From NCBI RefSeq assembly GCF_010093815.1, contig NW_022985556.1, positions 1,234,805 to 1,298,804 on the forward strand: a stretch of 64,000 bases of DNA. Direction: 5' to 3'. The translations under genes and the position numbers were made by a program. Origin of the DNA: Pseudovirgaria hyperparasitica. Lineage: Eukaryota; Ascomycota; Dothideomycetes; Acrospermales; Acrospermaceae. Shown here piece by piece: positions 49,020-59,166 of this stretch. Under the pieces are notes generated by a model. That model was given only the letters and a program-made list of their open reading frames with translations. It made no database searches and was not told the DNA's origin. Within the stretch, counting starts at the first letter, position 1; each line of letters opens with the position of its first letter.

Positions 49020-50522
49020 ATGATAGATGACGCACGAAGGGTATACGCATCGGCAGCGAATCAGGGCGGCCATGTGCCAAAAGCCATCGCACCGTTTGCC
49101 TTGCGGGCAGTACGCACTGCCACGGCCGAAGACACGATCTGGTCCGAGGTGAGCGAGCAAGCATTCCGCCGGCTTCTGGTCGAGTTGGAGGAGCGCACTA
49201 ATGCGGTTCCTATCGATGTCGTGACTGCAGACGTCCAGCCTGATGGTCGCGCTGACGGGGATCCTGCATGCCTGCCGTTGAGCGTCGAGAAGCAGGTCGC
49301 AGATGACTTTGCGTACCTTGCTGCCGTTACTGAGGGGGCGCAAAGTGTGGCTGCTGTGTGTGTGGAGCAGCATATCTGTCATTCGACGACAACGACGACG
49401 ACGACGACGACGACAAGGCTGGTCCTACGCATTGCTGGCATGGATGTAGTCGTCGAGAACGTCAGGGCGATGCTAAAGGATGTGTGCATCATACTAGAGG
49501 GCGTAGCGGCGTGCCGCCTGGATGTGAACCATGAAGGCCGCAATGAGATATTCGCGGTCGTCGTCCGCCAACACCGCCAGAAGCTCTTGGGCCGGATGCG
49601 ATCGAGGAAGTGGGTGAAGCCGAAGTACCTGAGCAAGCAGCACAAGAAGCCGCTTTGGAAGGACTTTGACAACGTCATCCACCGTGCGCCACACGTCTAT
49701 CCGAAGAAACGCGATTGTAGGACTCGAGATCTCGTGATCCAGAGTTTGACAGCGATGCAGGCGAGGTATACACGCTACGAGGACGTAAACGACGACGATG
49801 GCAGTGCCAACCTGCTGCATCTCCAGGATCTCGTCAAAGCGACTTATGACTTCTGTAAGCTCCCCGAGATTGCAGCGTTTGCCGCACACTTTGAAGATAT
49901 ATCGTCGCCGACGCCACAGGTCGGAGCAGTCATCAAAACACTCCGTCAGCTCGAGAAGATAGGCGCGTACTGGAGAATCAGCATGGACCTCGCATCAGCG
50001 GCGGGGCAATACTCGCAGTCATTCCAAAGCATACACTTGGCGTACGTGACGCCGTATGCTGAAGTCCCGACAGACATTGCATACGAAAGCTGGGCAAAGA
50101 CGATGCACGTACATGCTGAGGTCCAGCTGCTAGTTGAATACGCGATGCGGAAACAAGGCGAACACCATCATGATGACAAGAACAAGTTGGTAATCATCTG
50201 GCCACGCACGATCGGCACGAGCAAGTACCTCTGCTATCTCTGCTATCTCTTCCTGACCGAGCATGGCGGGTTCGGGACTGCGCTGAGTTCTCACGGAAGA
50301 CTGTTCGATCAGTGGACCGTGCCTGATCTGAGTGAGTTCGACGCGCAAACACAAGGCATATTCGCCAACGTGCTTGAGAGGGTGTATCGGCGTGTGGAAT
50401 GGCAGCTAGGGTCGACGAGAGAACCGGTGCGCTGGCGCTCAGAGCCAATGACGAGTCGACAAAGCTTGATCATGCATGTGGGAGGGAGGGCCATTCCAGT
50501 TGACCCGCCTTTAGTTACATAG
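49020..50522 (+). CDS. OTT_1508-like deaminase-fold protein
   Basis: A single uninterrupted 500-aa frame starting at the ATG at 49020. The C-terminal third has the zinc-deaminase signature: H365-A-E367 in MHVHAEVQLLVEYAM, and C405-x2-C408 in KYLCYLCYLF, followed by HGRLFDQWTVPD. This matches the OTT_1508-like deaminase family, which is expanded in filamentous fungi; its members are thought to act on nucleic acids or nucleotides, but the substrate is not established. The N-terminal two thirds are helical and of unknown function, with a short poly-Thr run (about 121-132, ACG repeats). All zinc ligands and the catalytic Glu are present, so the gene looks intact. It lies in a gene-poor, repeat-rich neighbourhood. 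An upstream exon cannot be excluded. Confidence 0.83.
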   Translation: MIDDARRVYASAANQGGHVPKAIAPFALRAVRTATAEDTIWSEVSEQAFRRLLVELEERTNAVPIDVVTADVQPDGRADGDPACLPLSVEKQVADDFAYLAAVTEGAQSVAAVCVEQHICHSTTTTTTTTTTRLVLRIAGMDVVVENVRAMLKDVCIILEGVAACRLDVNHEGRNEIFAVVVRQHRQKLLGRMRSRKWVKPKYLSKQHKKPLWKDFDNVIHRAPHVYPKKRDCRTRDLVIQSLTAMQARYTRYEDVNDDDGSANLLHLQDLVKATYDFCKLPEIAAFAAHFEDISSPTPQVGAVIKTLRQLEKIGAYWRISMDLASAAGQYSQSFQSIHLAYVTPYAEVPTDIAYESWAKTMHVHAEVQLLVEYAMRKQGEHHHDDKNKLVIIWPRTIGTSKYLCYLCYLFLTEHGGFGTALSSHGRLFDQWTVPDLSEFDAQTQGIFANVLERVYRRVEWQLGSTREPVRWRSEPMTSRQSLIMHVGGRAIPVDPPLVT

Positions 50523-51438
50523 AAAGCTTGGCAGCTGACGTTCCGGCCATCTCGAAGTATTAGCGCCGCGCTACGCTCAGATAGACTAATTTACCCTATT
50601 AAGCGCATTATCCTCGTTCTCATTCTTAACCTCGACTATATCTCTACCTTTGTTAGGTATACTAATAGTATCACTAGATGGACGCTCGTTAAGCTTTGAA
50701 GAGGGTTTGGCGTAACATCTTCTCTAAAAAAACTCTAGAGTACCTTTGAGATAGAGATACGTGGCTATAGGGTAGCTAGTACTATTACTCGAGAGAAGGT
50801 TCTTTTAACTTCTTATTATATCTGAATTAGACTTCTCTATATATAAGTATTACAGGTAACCTAAAACACTGAAAAGAATGCTAATACAAGGCTAATATCG
50901 TATAAAACGAATACATAGTAGTACTTTTGACGATTATATAACTAATGGTTAACTATGATCTCAAATATCATTTACGATGTAGTTCGTAAGCGCGCGGCAT
51001 GGGTGAGCATCGGATGCGAAGCTTTCCCATGTAATTTTGGAAGGAGCAATTCGTAACCGGGCTGAAGCTACGTCGTGCATGCATCGCTATCCGCTATCTA
51101 TAATCACAACGGCACGCCGCACAGTGCGTCCCTGTCGGCGTATGCATGGCTAGTTCCCATGATGGATGGCAAGGTCCAAGATGCATGACCGCAAAAATCG
51201 TCCGGAAACCGCAAATACTCTGGCGAATGATATATATATTTGTCGAGCAGTCTCCCCGTCTATATCGTCTAGTGCGAACATATTGCAGTCAACACTCCAC
51301 CTCGACTCTCAGAAATACCCTCATTATTAAATAAATCTTTGGCTTGCTGTTCGCTTCTACATACTCTGGCCCATAGTTACGATCCAATTCGGCCACTAAC
51401 GCCATCTCATTGATCAAAGTCCTCGACCACTTACCACC
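50523..51438. other. Intergenic region with AT-rich, RIP-like relic
   Basis: About 50590-50990 is AT- and TpA-rich and resembles the degraded transposon DNA at the left end of the window, though milder. No element could be identified. From about 50990 composition returns to normal and probably includes the promoter of the small membrane-protein frame. Confidence 0.45.
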
Positions 51439-51846
51439 ATGGCTACAGCAACACGCTACTCCACCATACCCACTGCTACAAACATACACCAATACACTCA
51501 ATCGACAACTATGGATCCACGCACTCCACACTACCCCCTCCTGTCCAACGAAGCAATTATTGCTCTGATGGGACTCTTCATGATGATTATGCTCCCACTC
51601 CTGGGCCTCATCTTCCGCCACAGCGGTATCCGAAACTCACTGAGCCAATCACTCCAGACAGCATGCAACTCGGTCTGGACGCTGTGCAGTCGTCGCCGTG
51701 CAGATGTGCTGACGACACAAGAGGCCTCTGTAGAGCTCTATACTGATCCAGAGCTGCTATTGAGAGCGGAACGGGACGGCTGGACGGAGCTTGCGGAGCT
51801 CAGGGCTATTTGGAAACGGGATGATGAAGGTGGAACGGCCGCGTAG
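51439..51846 (+). CDS. Small putative one-pass membrane protein
   Basis: A 135-aa frame with a good start context (CCACCATGG). After a Thr-rich 35-residue N-terminus comes one hydrophobic segment (IIALMGLFMMIMLPLLGLIF, about residues 39-58), then a basic stretch and a charged, Leu/Glu-rich tail (TDPELLLRAERDGWTELAELR). There is no signal peptide, so it would be a single-pass membrane protein. It is not recognised as a member of a known family. The frame, start context and amphipathic tail favour a real gene, but there is no independent support. Confidence 0.5.
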   Translation: MATATRYSTIPTATNIHQYTQSTTMDPRTPHYPLLSNEAIIALMGLFMMIMLPLLGLIFRHSGIRNSLSQSLQTACNSVWTLCSRRRADVLTTQEASVELYTDPELLLRAERDGWTELAELRAIWKRDDEGGTAA

Positions 51847-54048
51847 TAAGAGTATGGACTCACGCTTCAGCTTTCACTCGATTTCGAACGCGTAGAAGTT
51901 GGGAAATTGCTGACTTGGGTATTTCGCGTGTATATGGATGGGATATATCATCAACATCCCGCAAGGGGTATCAGACAAAACAAAATATCCTCAACAGGGC
52001 ATGGATGCACCAAAACCATCGATCCGAACGCAACTTGTCACGACCTCACTTAGGTCCTGCTATCGACTCCACACCTCCTGAAACCTTCTTCTCCACGCCA
52101 AGTTCCGGACACTCATCACGAGTATATTTCAAGAGTTAAAAATTTACGACTCTGCCATCCATCCAAGTCATCCACTCGAGATCCTACATCACAACATCCC
52201 TCGTAGCGCTCATGTATCTTGCGCACCTTATTAGCTTGAAGGACATCATCATATGAACTCGACCCTGAGATGGAGCTACACTAGGTCAGTCACATGCCTA
52301 GTAAAACATTAAAAAGGTCTCGCATGGCTAGCCAGTTATCCACGGTCCAGAAGCGAGAGATAAGCATTCTAAGCCTTCAAAGGATTTTGTTCCACAGCCT
52401 TTATTTGGTGGCCACATTCCTTAGTTATGTTCATTATATACTCGCACAACTCAGGACTAGAATTAGAAAAGGCTTCTCTAGCTCGTGCGCCTTCTTGCTT
52501 TCTCTCCTGTTCTAGAAGTGATGTATACCACATACATCCATGCACACACCCATGCACATATCCTGATGCTTACCACCACAACCCCACCAAGCCTTACAAG
52601 CCCTTCAAACCCTCTTAGCCCTTTAAACCCTCTCAGCCCTTTAAACCCTCTAGGCCCTTCAAACCCTCTAGGCCCTTTAAACCTTCTAAGCCCTTCAAAC
52701 CCTCTAAGCCCTTCAAACCCTCTAAGCCCTTCAAACCCTCTAAGCCCTTCAAACCCTCTCAGCCCTTCAAACCCTCTAAGCCCTACAGCCCACCACACTA
52801 CACTACATTACACTACACTACACCTAGCCCACTAAGCCTCAAACACACTACCACCACATCCACCACCTATACCTTACACCACCACCCCTCTAAGCGCCAT
52901 TACCTCGTGCACTAAACAGCTACCTATATATATATATATATACTAATACTTACATAGATATATCCAACCAACCAACCAACCAATGAAAAGAAAGGAGTAA
53001 CAAACAAACGAACGGACGGAAACTATACACCGATCTGATAGGCATAGTTGACGTAGTTGACGCAGTCAACGGGCATAGGTAGAAGACCTGTCAGCATCAG
53101 AGTAACGAGGCAGGCGGACTGGAGGGATGGGACCTGAGAGTTAAGCCCGGGCGGCGCGGAAGGAGCGGATGCATGGAGTAGGATGTATGATGAATGGAGT
53201 AGGACAGGGGGCTAACAGCAGGACAGGCTTACAAGCTTACAACCAGCTAATCCACGTCCGTGTAACTAAACCGAGGGCTGCAGTACGTGTAACAAGTGGG
53301 TCATCGGCCGTACGAGGCCTCGCCAGCATTAGATAGTGCCGCGTGCCCCCCCTTAGGGGGGCTCTACGACTAGGCAGTAAATGAATAAACTAGCCAACCA
53401 ACCAATCAATACAAGCAGGACAGGCTTACAAGCAGGACAGACATGGAGCAGGACAGACATGCATGCAGTGCAGCAGGATAGACATTCATGCATACATACA
53501 TATATCAACAACATGTATGACCATACAGCATGCACATCCACATCATCGCCATCTGAGTATCTGAGCATCTGAGTATTGTATCTTGAATGTTCTGTCTGTC
53601 TGATTGTGATATTGAGATCTGGCCCAGTTGGACAGAACGTCATATGGGAAATGTGTTCCCCCTCTTCCTCTCCCTCCTCCCTCCTCCCTCCCGGTACGCA
53701 CTCTAGATTGACTCGCCTGCTGACTATCTCTCTCTCTCTCTCTCGCTCACAAAGTGTTCGTCGTCACACATACGATGCCCTGCCATGCCATACCATACCA
53801 AACCAAACCATACATAAACAATCATGTCATGTCGTTACAAGAAAAGGGTGTCTTGTCATGCGGAAAACGCTATGATCGCTCAAAAAGACAAAGAAATGAG
53901 GTCCCGCCCAACCGCAACCAGTATATAATTCCGTGGACCGCCGACACAATGATAATACTCGTACATATCAACCCAGCAAAACAATGTTTCCGAAACATTT
54001 TCAAAAAATGTCAACCCCTTCCTATACACGACAAAGTATAGCCAGAAT
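51847..54048. other. Intergenic region rich in simple repeats
   Basis: About 2.2 kb with no supported gene. It includes the 18-bp minisatellite (52601-52780), CACTACA runs (52795-52825), a TA microsatellite (about 52925-52942), CAAC repeats (about 52965-52983), diverged repeats of AGCAGGACAGAC type (about 53410-53480), CTCCCTC repeats (about 53665-53692) and a CT run (about 53730-53745). The right end is the 3' flank of the BCK1 gene. Confidence 0.65.
52601..52780. repeat. 18-bp minisatellite, 10 units
   Basis: Exactly ten tandem units of CCCTTCAAACCCTCTAAG. The left units carry variants (TTTAAA for TTCAAA, TAGG or TCAG for TAAG) and the central units are nearly uniform, as expected if recent expansion happened in the middle. 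The unit is a multiple of three, so both strands stay open (SNPLSP or GFEGLR), but nothing shows that it is translated. Confidence 0.95.
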
Positions 54049-57000
54049 CTAATTATAAGCGTCCCGAATCTTCGCGTATAGCGCCGTGTCCAGGAAGTTG
54101 TAGTGCGGATCGCTGAAGCAGAAGGGCGCGCGCAACAGCGTCTCCGCCGTCGGCCTCTCCATAGTGTTAATTGTGAAGCAATCGTACATGAAGCTCAGAG
54201 CCTGCGGCGTGATCTGGGAGCTCACATCGTCTGGAATCGGCGGTGCTTGGTTCAAGGATCCAAGCTTGTAGATGGCACCAATAGCCTCCTCCTTGGACCA
54301 GGGTCGACGACCAGCAAACATCTCGAGCACGACGCAGCCGAGAGACCAGATGTCTATTTTGGCTGAATACCCTTCGCCTTGGGCGCGGATGACCTCCGGG
54401 GCCATCCAGAAGACAGAACCTTGCATGGAATTCGAGACGTCGTTGCCGTAAATGTTATCTGTTTTCTTTGAGATGCCAAAGTCGGAAATCTTACAAGTCC
54501 CGTCGAGGTCGAGCAGGATGTTATCAGCTTTGAGGTCGCGATGCAAGATGCCTTGGCCGTGGAGATATGCAAGCCCGAGGAGGGTTTGGCGAGTGAGACT
54601 AGAAACTATCTTCTCTTCGAAACGGCCGTGTTTGCGCAGACAAGAGCCGACGCTGCCACCAGAGATATACTCGAGGAAGATGGAAATGGACATTTCCTTG
54701 CGCTCGCATCCAAGGTATTGCACGATGTTAGGATGGTCGAGATGTTGCATCGTGTCGATCTCAATGTCGAGTGACTTCACGAGCTCGCGCATCTTCTCCT
54801 TGTCTTGACCTGCAGCTTGCTGTTTGACTTCGACTTGTTTGACGGCAAGAAGTTCACCGGTGGTCAAGTTCATGCCGAGGTACACGCGACCAAACGTGCC
54901 TTTGCCAATGAGTTGACCCTTGACCCATTTGAAGGTCTGCTGGCGTTGTGGAACAGGAATCTGATCTTGCGGGATTGTATCGAGTGGAATCAACTTACTC
55001 TGTCGTGAAGGCTTGACCTGCTCAATCTTGGCGTTGAACATTTTCGTGCTCTTCCGACGCGTGATATCTCCAGACTTGATAGTGCTGATCCTCGCTGGTC
55101 CTGGCATGGACCTCTTGTCAGGGTGCTGGTATGCGCCCTTCACAACCTCACGGATGGACTTTGATCTGTTCAACCCACCCGAACGACGAATATTGCGCTG
55201 CGCCACTGTCTTGTAAGTATCGCCCCTCTTGAGTGTAGACTCGTTTGAGCCCAGCACGTCGCCCTCGTCATCAGCGGATGACATTGGCGTCGTCGCGCGG
55301 CTGACGTTTGTCGAAGACTTATTGCTAGCTTCTGCTCCACCTCCGAGCGGCGAGCTGGGTGGTGAATTGACCTCGTCTTCGATGGATTGATCGAGATTGA
55401 CGTTGGGAAAGAACTCGTCGAGATGCTCTACAAGCGCTTCAGCCGGAGGTCTGTTGGCCCATATGTTTTGTGTAAATGTTGAGCCGCGTCGACCGAAATC
55501 CGGCTCTTCGTGTGGTGTATCGATACTGCTTGATGGAAGGGCGGACTGTTTTGACTCTATCTCGGTACCGTCTGTAGAAGCACTCTTAGTCAAGGCAGTC
55601 CTCTCGGGAGATTCAAATGCCAGTTTGGATTTTGATGTTTCCAATGTCAAAGATGGTCTTTGGCTCGAGAAATCATCAGCCATGGCAGCCTTGCTCTTGG
55701 ATGGTGTTGGTGGCATTGTCTTGGCCGTCTTGGCGAGTGGCATGGCAAAAAGACCGTCATCAGACTCCTCGTCCGAATCCGACAAGTCATCGGTCGAGTT
55801 TGTGGCAAAAGGAACATGAGACTCCTGAAAATCAATGGTGCCGACGTAGTGTGAGATGCGGGACGACTCGCGTGACAGCGCATTTCTTGGCGGATGCGAT
55901 GAAGAGGGACTTATATCTGGTGTACGTAACCTGGGTTGGGGCTCTCTGAGCCTGGCGACAGTTGGATTGGGCTGCGTCTGCAAAGTAAGGGCGGGCTTGC
56001 TGTCTAAAGCTAGGTCTTCTGGAAAATCATCTTCATAGTCAGGAATCTTGAACGCAACATTTCCTTTGCTCATGGTGAAGCCGGGACTACGAGGAGACCC
56101 ACCTGGACTCGTGCCTCTTGCAGATGCACTCTGTGAGTTGTATTCGATCGATGCCAATGCCCCAGGGCGTCTTGACTTGGCGGATGTCTCCTCCCGTGAT
56201 TGTGACGAGGATGGTCTGGAATTGTTTTTGGCTCGTTCTGGAGCTCCGACAAGCGCCCCAACATTTCCTGCGCCAGCCAGTGCGGCACTAATATGGCTGA
56301 GGCCTGCGACGCTTGATGGGATTGCTTTTCGACGGTTGGGGTCAATCGAGGCGGCAGAATCACCGGATTTTCGATTCTCCGAGCTACCGCTGCTACGCTT
56401 AGTCAACGAGTTCGCCTTGATGAGAGTGCTGGAATCTGGTGGCACCGGTGGTGGCTCCCTCTGTGGTACCAGCTTCTTCTTCGTCCTGGCTTCCTCAGAT
56501 GGTTTCTGGCTGTCTTCGTATGGCGAGTCTCGTCGCTCGTCAAAATTGATGATACCCGGACCTCTGATTCCTGGAGAATCTATGGTCGACTCTCTCTTTA
56601 ACTTCTGCCGACGCTCTTGGAGGTAGTGATCCTGTTTGCGCTGCGCCTCTTGTCGGTAGCGCTCGGATTCGGCGGAAAGATCGCGACGCTCCACTTCTGT
56701 CCATTCTCTCTCTTCGCCAACGTCCCAAGTGCGATCCGTCTTTGAACGCGCGCTCGAGGGCTCGGCGGATATGTCACCATTCTTACCCAAGTTCGATCGC
56801 AGGACCTTATTTTCTGGCACCAGAGTCGACTCACCGGAGCGTGTTCCGCTTGGAGAGTCAGGATCGTGAGTACCCCTGACACGATTGAAAAGAGCGTCAT
56901 CGCGCGGCTTTTCAAAAGTAGCCCGACCGAACGGTGATGTAAGCCCCCCATGAGCAAACGCAAGACCGGAACCTGCCGAGTGTGGGAAGTAGTTCGGAGC

Positions 57001-59166
57001 GCTGACCAGAATCTTGAGTCCTGAAACTGGATCTCCATGTGACTCGCGATAGCGGAGAAGCTTCTTATCGGACAAAGGGTCATCGTGCTCTGTTTGACCG
57101 GGCGAGGTTAGGTAGTAGGATACGTCCATTGTGAATGGAATCCCAAGGCCATCACAGATTGCCTCCTTCATTGCGGAAGCGGATTGGCAATCCGTGATAT
57201 CGATCAGGCGGTAGTTCCACCCATCGGGTGTGACGAATGCGAACCTACGTGGTTCAATGTCTCTGTTCTTGGAGCGTGTTCTAGAAATGCCCTTGTCCTC
57301 CGAACGATTTGAGGTGGGCCGATCGTTCAGCGAGACGTCGCTGGAGTTCTTGAGGAAAGAAGAACCGTATGGCGTAGTTCGCGCCTGATTAGGGCTCGAC
57401 TCGCCATCTAGACTCGATTCGTCCGGCGATGGCTCTGCCGGCTTATTTCGCCGGCTGAAAATCTTCTGCAATGAAAATTTATGTTGACTGGTAGCACTGG
57501 GTAGCTCGTTGCTCATGGATTGTTCCATCGGGTGCGAGGTAGGGTGGCCATTTCTGTGATCCTTGCTAGCCTTTGCCGACGTCGGGCCTCCAGCTAGGTT
57601 TTGGGTGACTACAGGGTTAGATTCGGAGCTGTTGCGACGATTGGGTTGGTAGTAACGGTTGGAGGGCGCACCATTACTGCTGTTGTTCTGCAATCGCACT
57701 GCGGTCAAGCCTGGGCTCTGCTGTGGGCTTGCAGACTTGAGCTGGTCACGATGATTGAACGAGCCACCTGCGCTATGGTCACCAGAGCCGCTTGGGCTCT
57801 GAGGCTTGGGCCATGGTCCAAGGTTTTTTTCTCCAAGAATCCTGAGAGCCTTATCAGGTATCCCTCCCTGTCTCTTGTCGCCCTTCCTCAAACCCGACGA
57901 AGCATCCTCGAAATCACTCGACTGTTGACTTTGATGGTTTGATGGCGTGCTGACATTGCGCTGTTGGGTTGAATAGCGGCGAACGATTCCTGCGGGCGAC
58001 TGGCCCGGAGCTGGCATACCAAATCCAGGACTTTGTTCGCCGTCTCCAGCAGTTGTAGGGGTAAAGTTTTGATTTCTCAGATTTGGCGAGTTCTCTAGGG
58101 TGCCGTCAGTACCAGCACTGGTCAGATACTGAGAAGTTTGTCGGCCCGGGATTCTGATGTGGCTTTGTGGAGTGTTTTCCACAATGCTCCTTACGAGCCT
58201 CCGCAAACGTCGACCCTCATGTCTCTCCCGTTCTTGATCCCAGCCGGTGCCACTCGAGGTACACTGCTGCGCTAGCTTGGGGTAGAGCACCTGATGCATC
58301 ATCGCAACGTTCGTCTTTGAACCATGCCCTCGTCCAATCTCCAAGAACTGTGCGCCGAATAGATTCATGTGTTTGAACGTCTCTTGCCAATCCCTTGAAA
58401 AGTCGTTTTCAATGAGTAATTGAACCACTCGGTCCATAGGCCATTCAGCCCCTTGACCTGAAGGTGAAACTGGTGTGTTTCCTTGGCGTGCTGTGCTGTC
58501 ATTCCTACGTGGGTGGAGCACATAGGTGGGTTGCCGATGAGGCTGTGGATTCGAAACGGTGGCAGTGGGAGGACCCGAAGACTGATAATTTTGAGCAAGG
58601 CCAACGTTGATTGGCATGCGCGAATTCGAGGGGTGCGAGGGTGGCGTCGGTGGAACATTATTGTAGGACCGGTTGTCACCGTTGTAAAAGTCTGGGGTGG
58701 TAATAGTGGTGTCTGCAGTATTGGGTGTGCCACCTGTATTCCTGGAGCTGTCTGTGTTTGCGGAGTAGTCCTCCCGGAAATAAGTAGGATCCTGGTATCT
58801 AGAGGGTGTGTGTAAGGGTGGAATGCCAACACCAGGCCCAAAGGACTCCCCGTACGGAATGTAGGTTGCAGATGTTAACGGCTGTTGCTCTGGCGGAGGC
58901 GGCGGGGGTGGGAATTGGTTGTGTTGATAGTTGGAGAACAATTGAGGGTTGTACGTCTGGCCTTGTGGGTATGTTGGCCGCTGCTGATTCCAGTAGGCAG
59001 TTTGTGGAGGGGGTGGAAGCATTCCATGCGATGTGCCTCCAAGTTGACGAGGAGGCGGAGGAGGGATGTGTATACCAATCGGAGGACCGGGTGTGGCTGT
59101 TGGAGGAGGAGGTCCTGGAGGAGGAGGGAGGTATTGCCTCCCTGCATCTGGTGGATAATGCTGCAT
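54049..59166 (-). CDS. BCK1: BCK1-family MAP kinase kinase kinase (cell wall integrity)
   Basis: A single 1705-aa frame without introns. The start at 59166 (MQHYPPDAGRQY) was chosen over the in-frame ATG at 59238 because homologues begin with this Pro-rich motif. It has a Pro-rich N-terminus, a SAM-like segment near 240-300 (MDRVVQLLIENDFSRDW), a ubiquitin-like/RA-type segment near 640-725 (FAFVTPDGWNYRLIDI), long Ser/Pro-rich disordered parts, and the C-terminal kinase domain from about 1412. The kinase has GKGTFGRVY, the VAIK-type Lys (LLAVKQVEV, about 1443), HRDLKADN (about 1542), DFG (about 1562) and WMAPEVI, so all catalytic residues are present. Bck1 (Magnaporthe Mck1) links protein kinase C to Mkk and Slt2/Mps1, which control wall synthesis and often pathogenicity. 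Confidence 0.95.
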   Translation of the reverse strand: MQHYPPDAGRQYLPPPPGPPPPTATPGPPIGIHIPPPPPRQLGGTSHGMLPPPPQTAYWNQQRPTYPQGQTYNPQLFSNYQHNQFPPPPPPPEQQPLTSATYIPYGESFGPGVGIPPLHTPSRYQDPTYFREDYSANTDSSRNTGGTPNTADTTITTPDFYNGDNRSYNNVPPTPPSHPSNSRMPINVGLAQNYQSSGPPTATVSNPQPHRQPTYVLHPRRNDSTARQGNTPVSPSGQGAEWPMDRVVQLLIENDFSRDWQETFKHMNLFGAQFLEIGRGHGSKTNVAMMHQVLYPKLAQQCTSSGTGWDQERERHEGRRLRRLVRSIVENTPQSHIRIPGRQTSQYLTSAGTDGTLENSPNLRNQNFTPTTAGDGEQSPGFGMPAPGQSPAGIVRRYSTQQRNVSTPSNHQSQQSSDFEDASSGLRKGDKRQGGIPDKALRILGEKNLGPWPKPQSPSGSGDHSAGGSFNHRDQLKSASPQQSPGLTAVRLQNNSSNGAPSNRYYQPNRRNSSESNPVVTQNLAGGPTSAKASKDHRNGHPTSHPMEQSMSNELPSATSQHKFSLQKIFSRRNKPAEPSPDESSLDGESSPNQARTTPYGSSFLKNSSDVSLNDRPTSNRSEDKGISRTRSKNRDIEPRRFAFVTPDGWNYRLIDITDCQSASAMKEAICDGLGIPFTMDVSYYLTSPGQTEHDDPLSDKKLLRYRESHGDPVSGLKILVSAPNYFPHSAGSGLAFAHGGLTSPFGRATFEKPRDDALFNRVRGTHDPDSPSGTRSGESTLVPENKVLRSNLGKNGDISAEPSSARSKTDRTWDVGEEREWTEVERRDLSAESERYRQEAQRKQDHYLQERRQKLKRESTIDSPGIRGPGIINFDERRDSPYEDSQKPSEEARTKKKLVPQREPPPVPPDSSTLIKANSLTKRSSGSSENRKSGDSAASIDPNRRKAIPSSVAGLSHISAALAGAGNVGALVGAPERAKNNSRPSSSQSREETSAKSRRPGALASIEYNSQSASARGTSPGGSPRSPGFTMSKGNVAFKIPDYEDDFPEDLALDSKPALTLQTQPNPTVARLREPQPRLRTPDISPSSSHPPRNALSRESSRISHYVGTIDFQESHVPFATNSTDDLSDSDEESDDGLFAMPLAKTAKTMPPTPSKSKAAMADDFSSQRPSLTLETSKSKLAFESPERTALTKSASTDGTEIESKQSALPSSSIDTPHEEPDFGRRGSTFTQNIWANRPPAEALVEHLDEFFPNVNLDQSIEDEVNSPPSSPLGGGAEASNKSSTNVSRATTPMSSADDEGDVLGSNESTLKRGDTYKTVAQRNIRRSGGLNRSKSIREVVKGAYQHPDKRSMPGPARISTIKSGDITRRKSTKMFNAKIEQVKPSRQSKLIPLDTIPQDQIPVPQRQQTFKWVKGQLIGKGTFGRVYLGMNLTTGELLAVKQVEVKQQAAGQDKEKMRELVKSLDIEIDTMQHLDHPNIVQYLGCERKEMSISIFLEYISGGSVGSCLRKHGRFEEKIVSSLTRQTLLGLAYLHGQGILHRDLKADNILLDLDGTCKISDFGISKKTDNIYGNDVSNSMQGSVFWMAPEVIRAQGEGYSAKIDIWSLGCVVLEMFAGRRPWSKEEAIGAIYKLGSLNQAPPIPDDVSSQITPQALSFMYDCFTINTMERPTAETLLRAPFCFSDPHYNFLDTALYAKIRDAYN

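Noticed and set aside
52601-52780. Telomeric or interstitial telomere repeat
   Set aside because: The unit is 18 bp and does not contain tandem TTAGGG/CCCTAA.
52478-52835. Frames encoding GFEGLR or SNPLSP repeats as a repeat protein
   Set aside because: They are produced by the 18-bp minisatellite, whose unit is a multiple of three; there is no start context or flanking coding signal.
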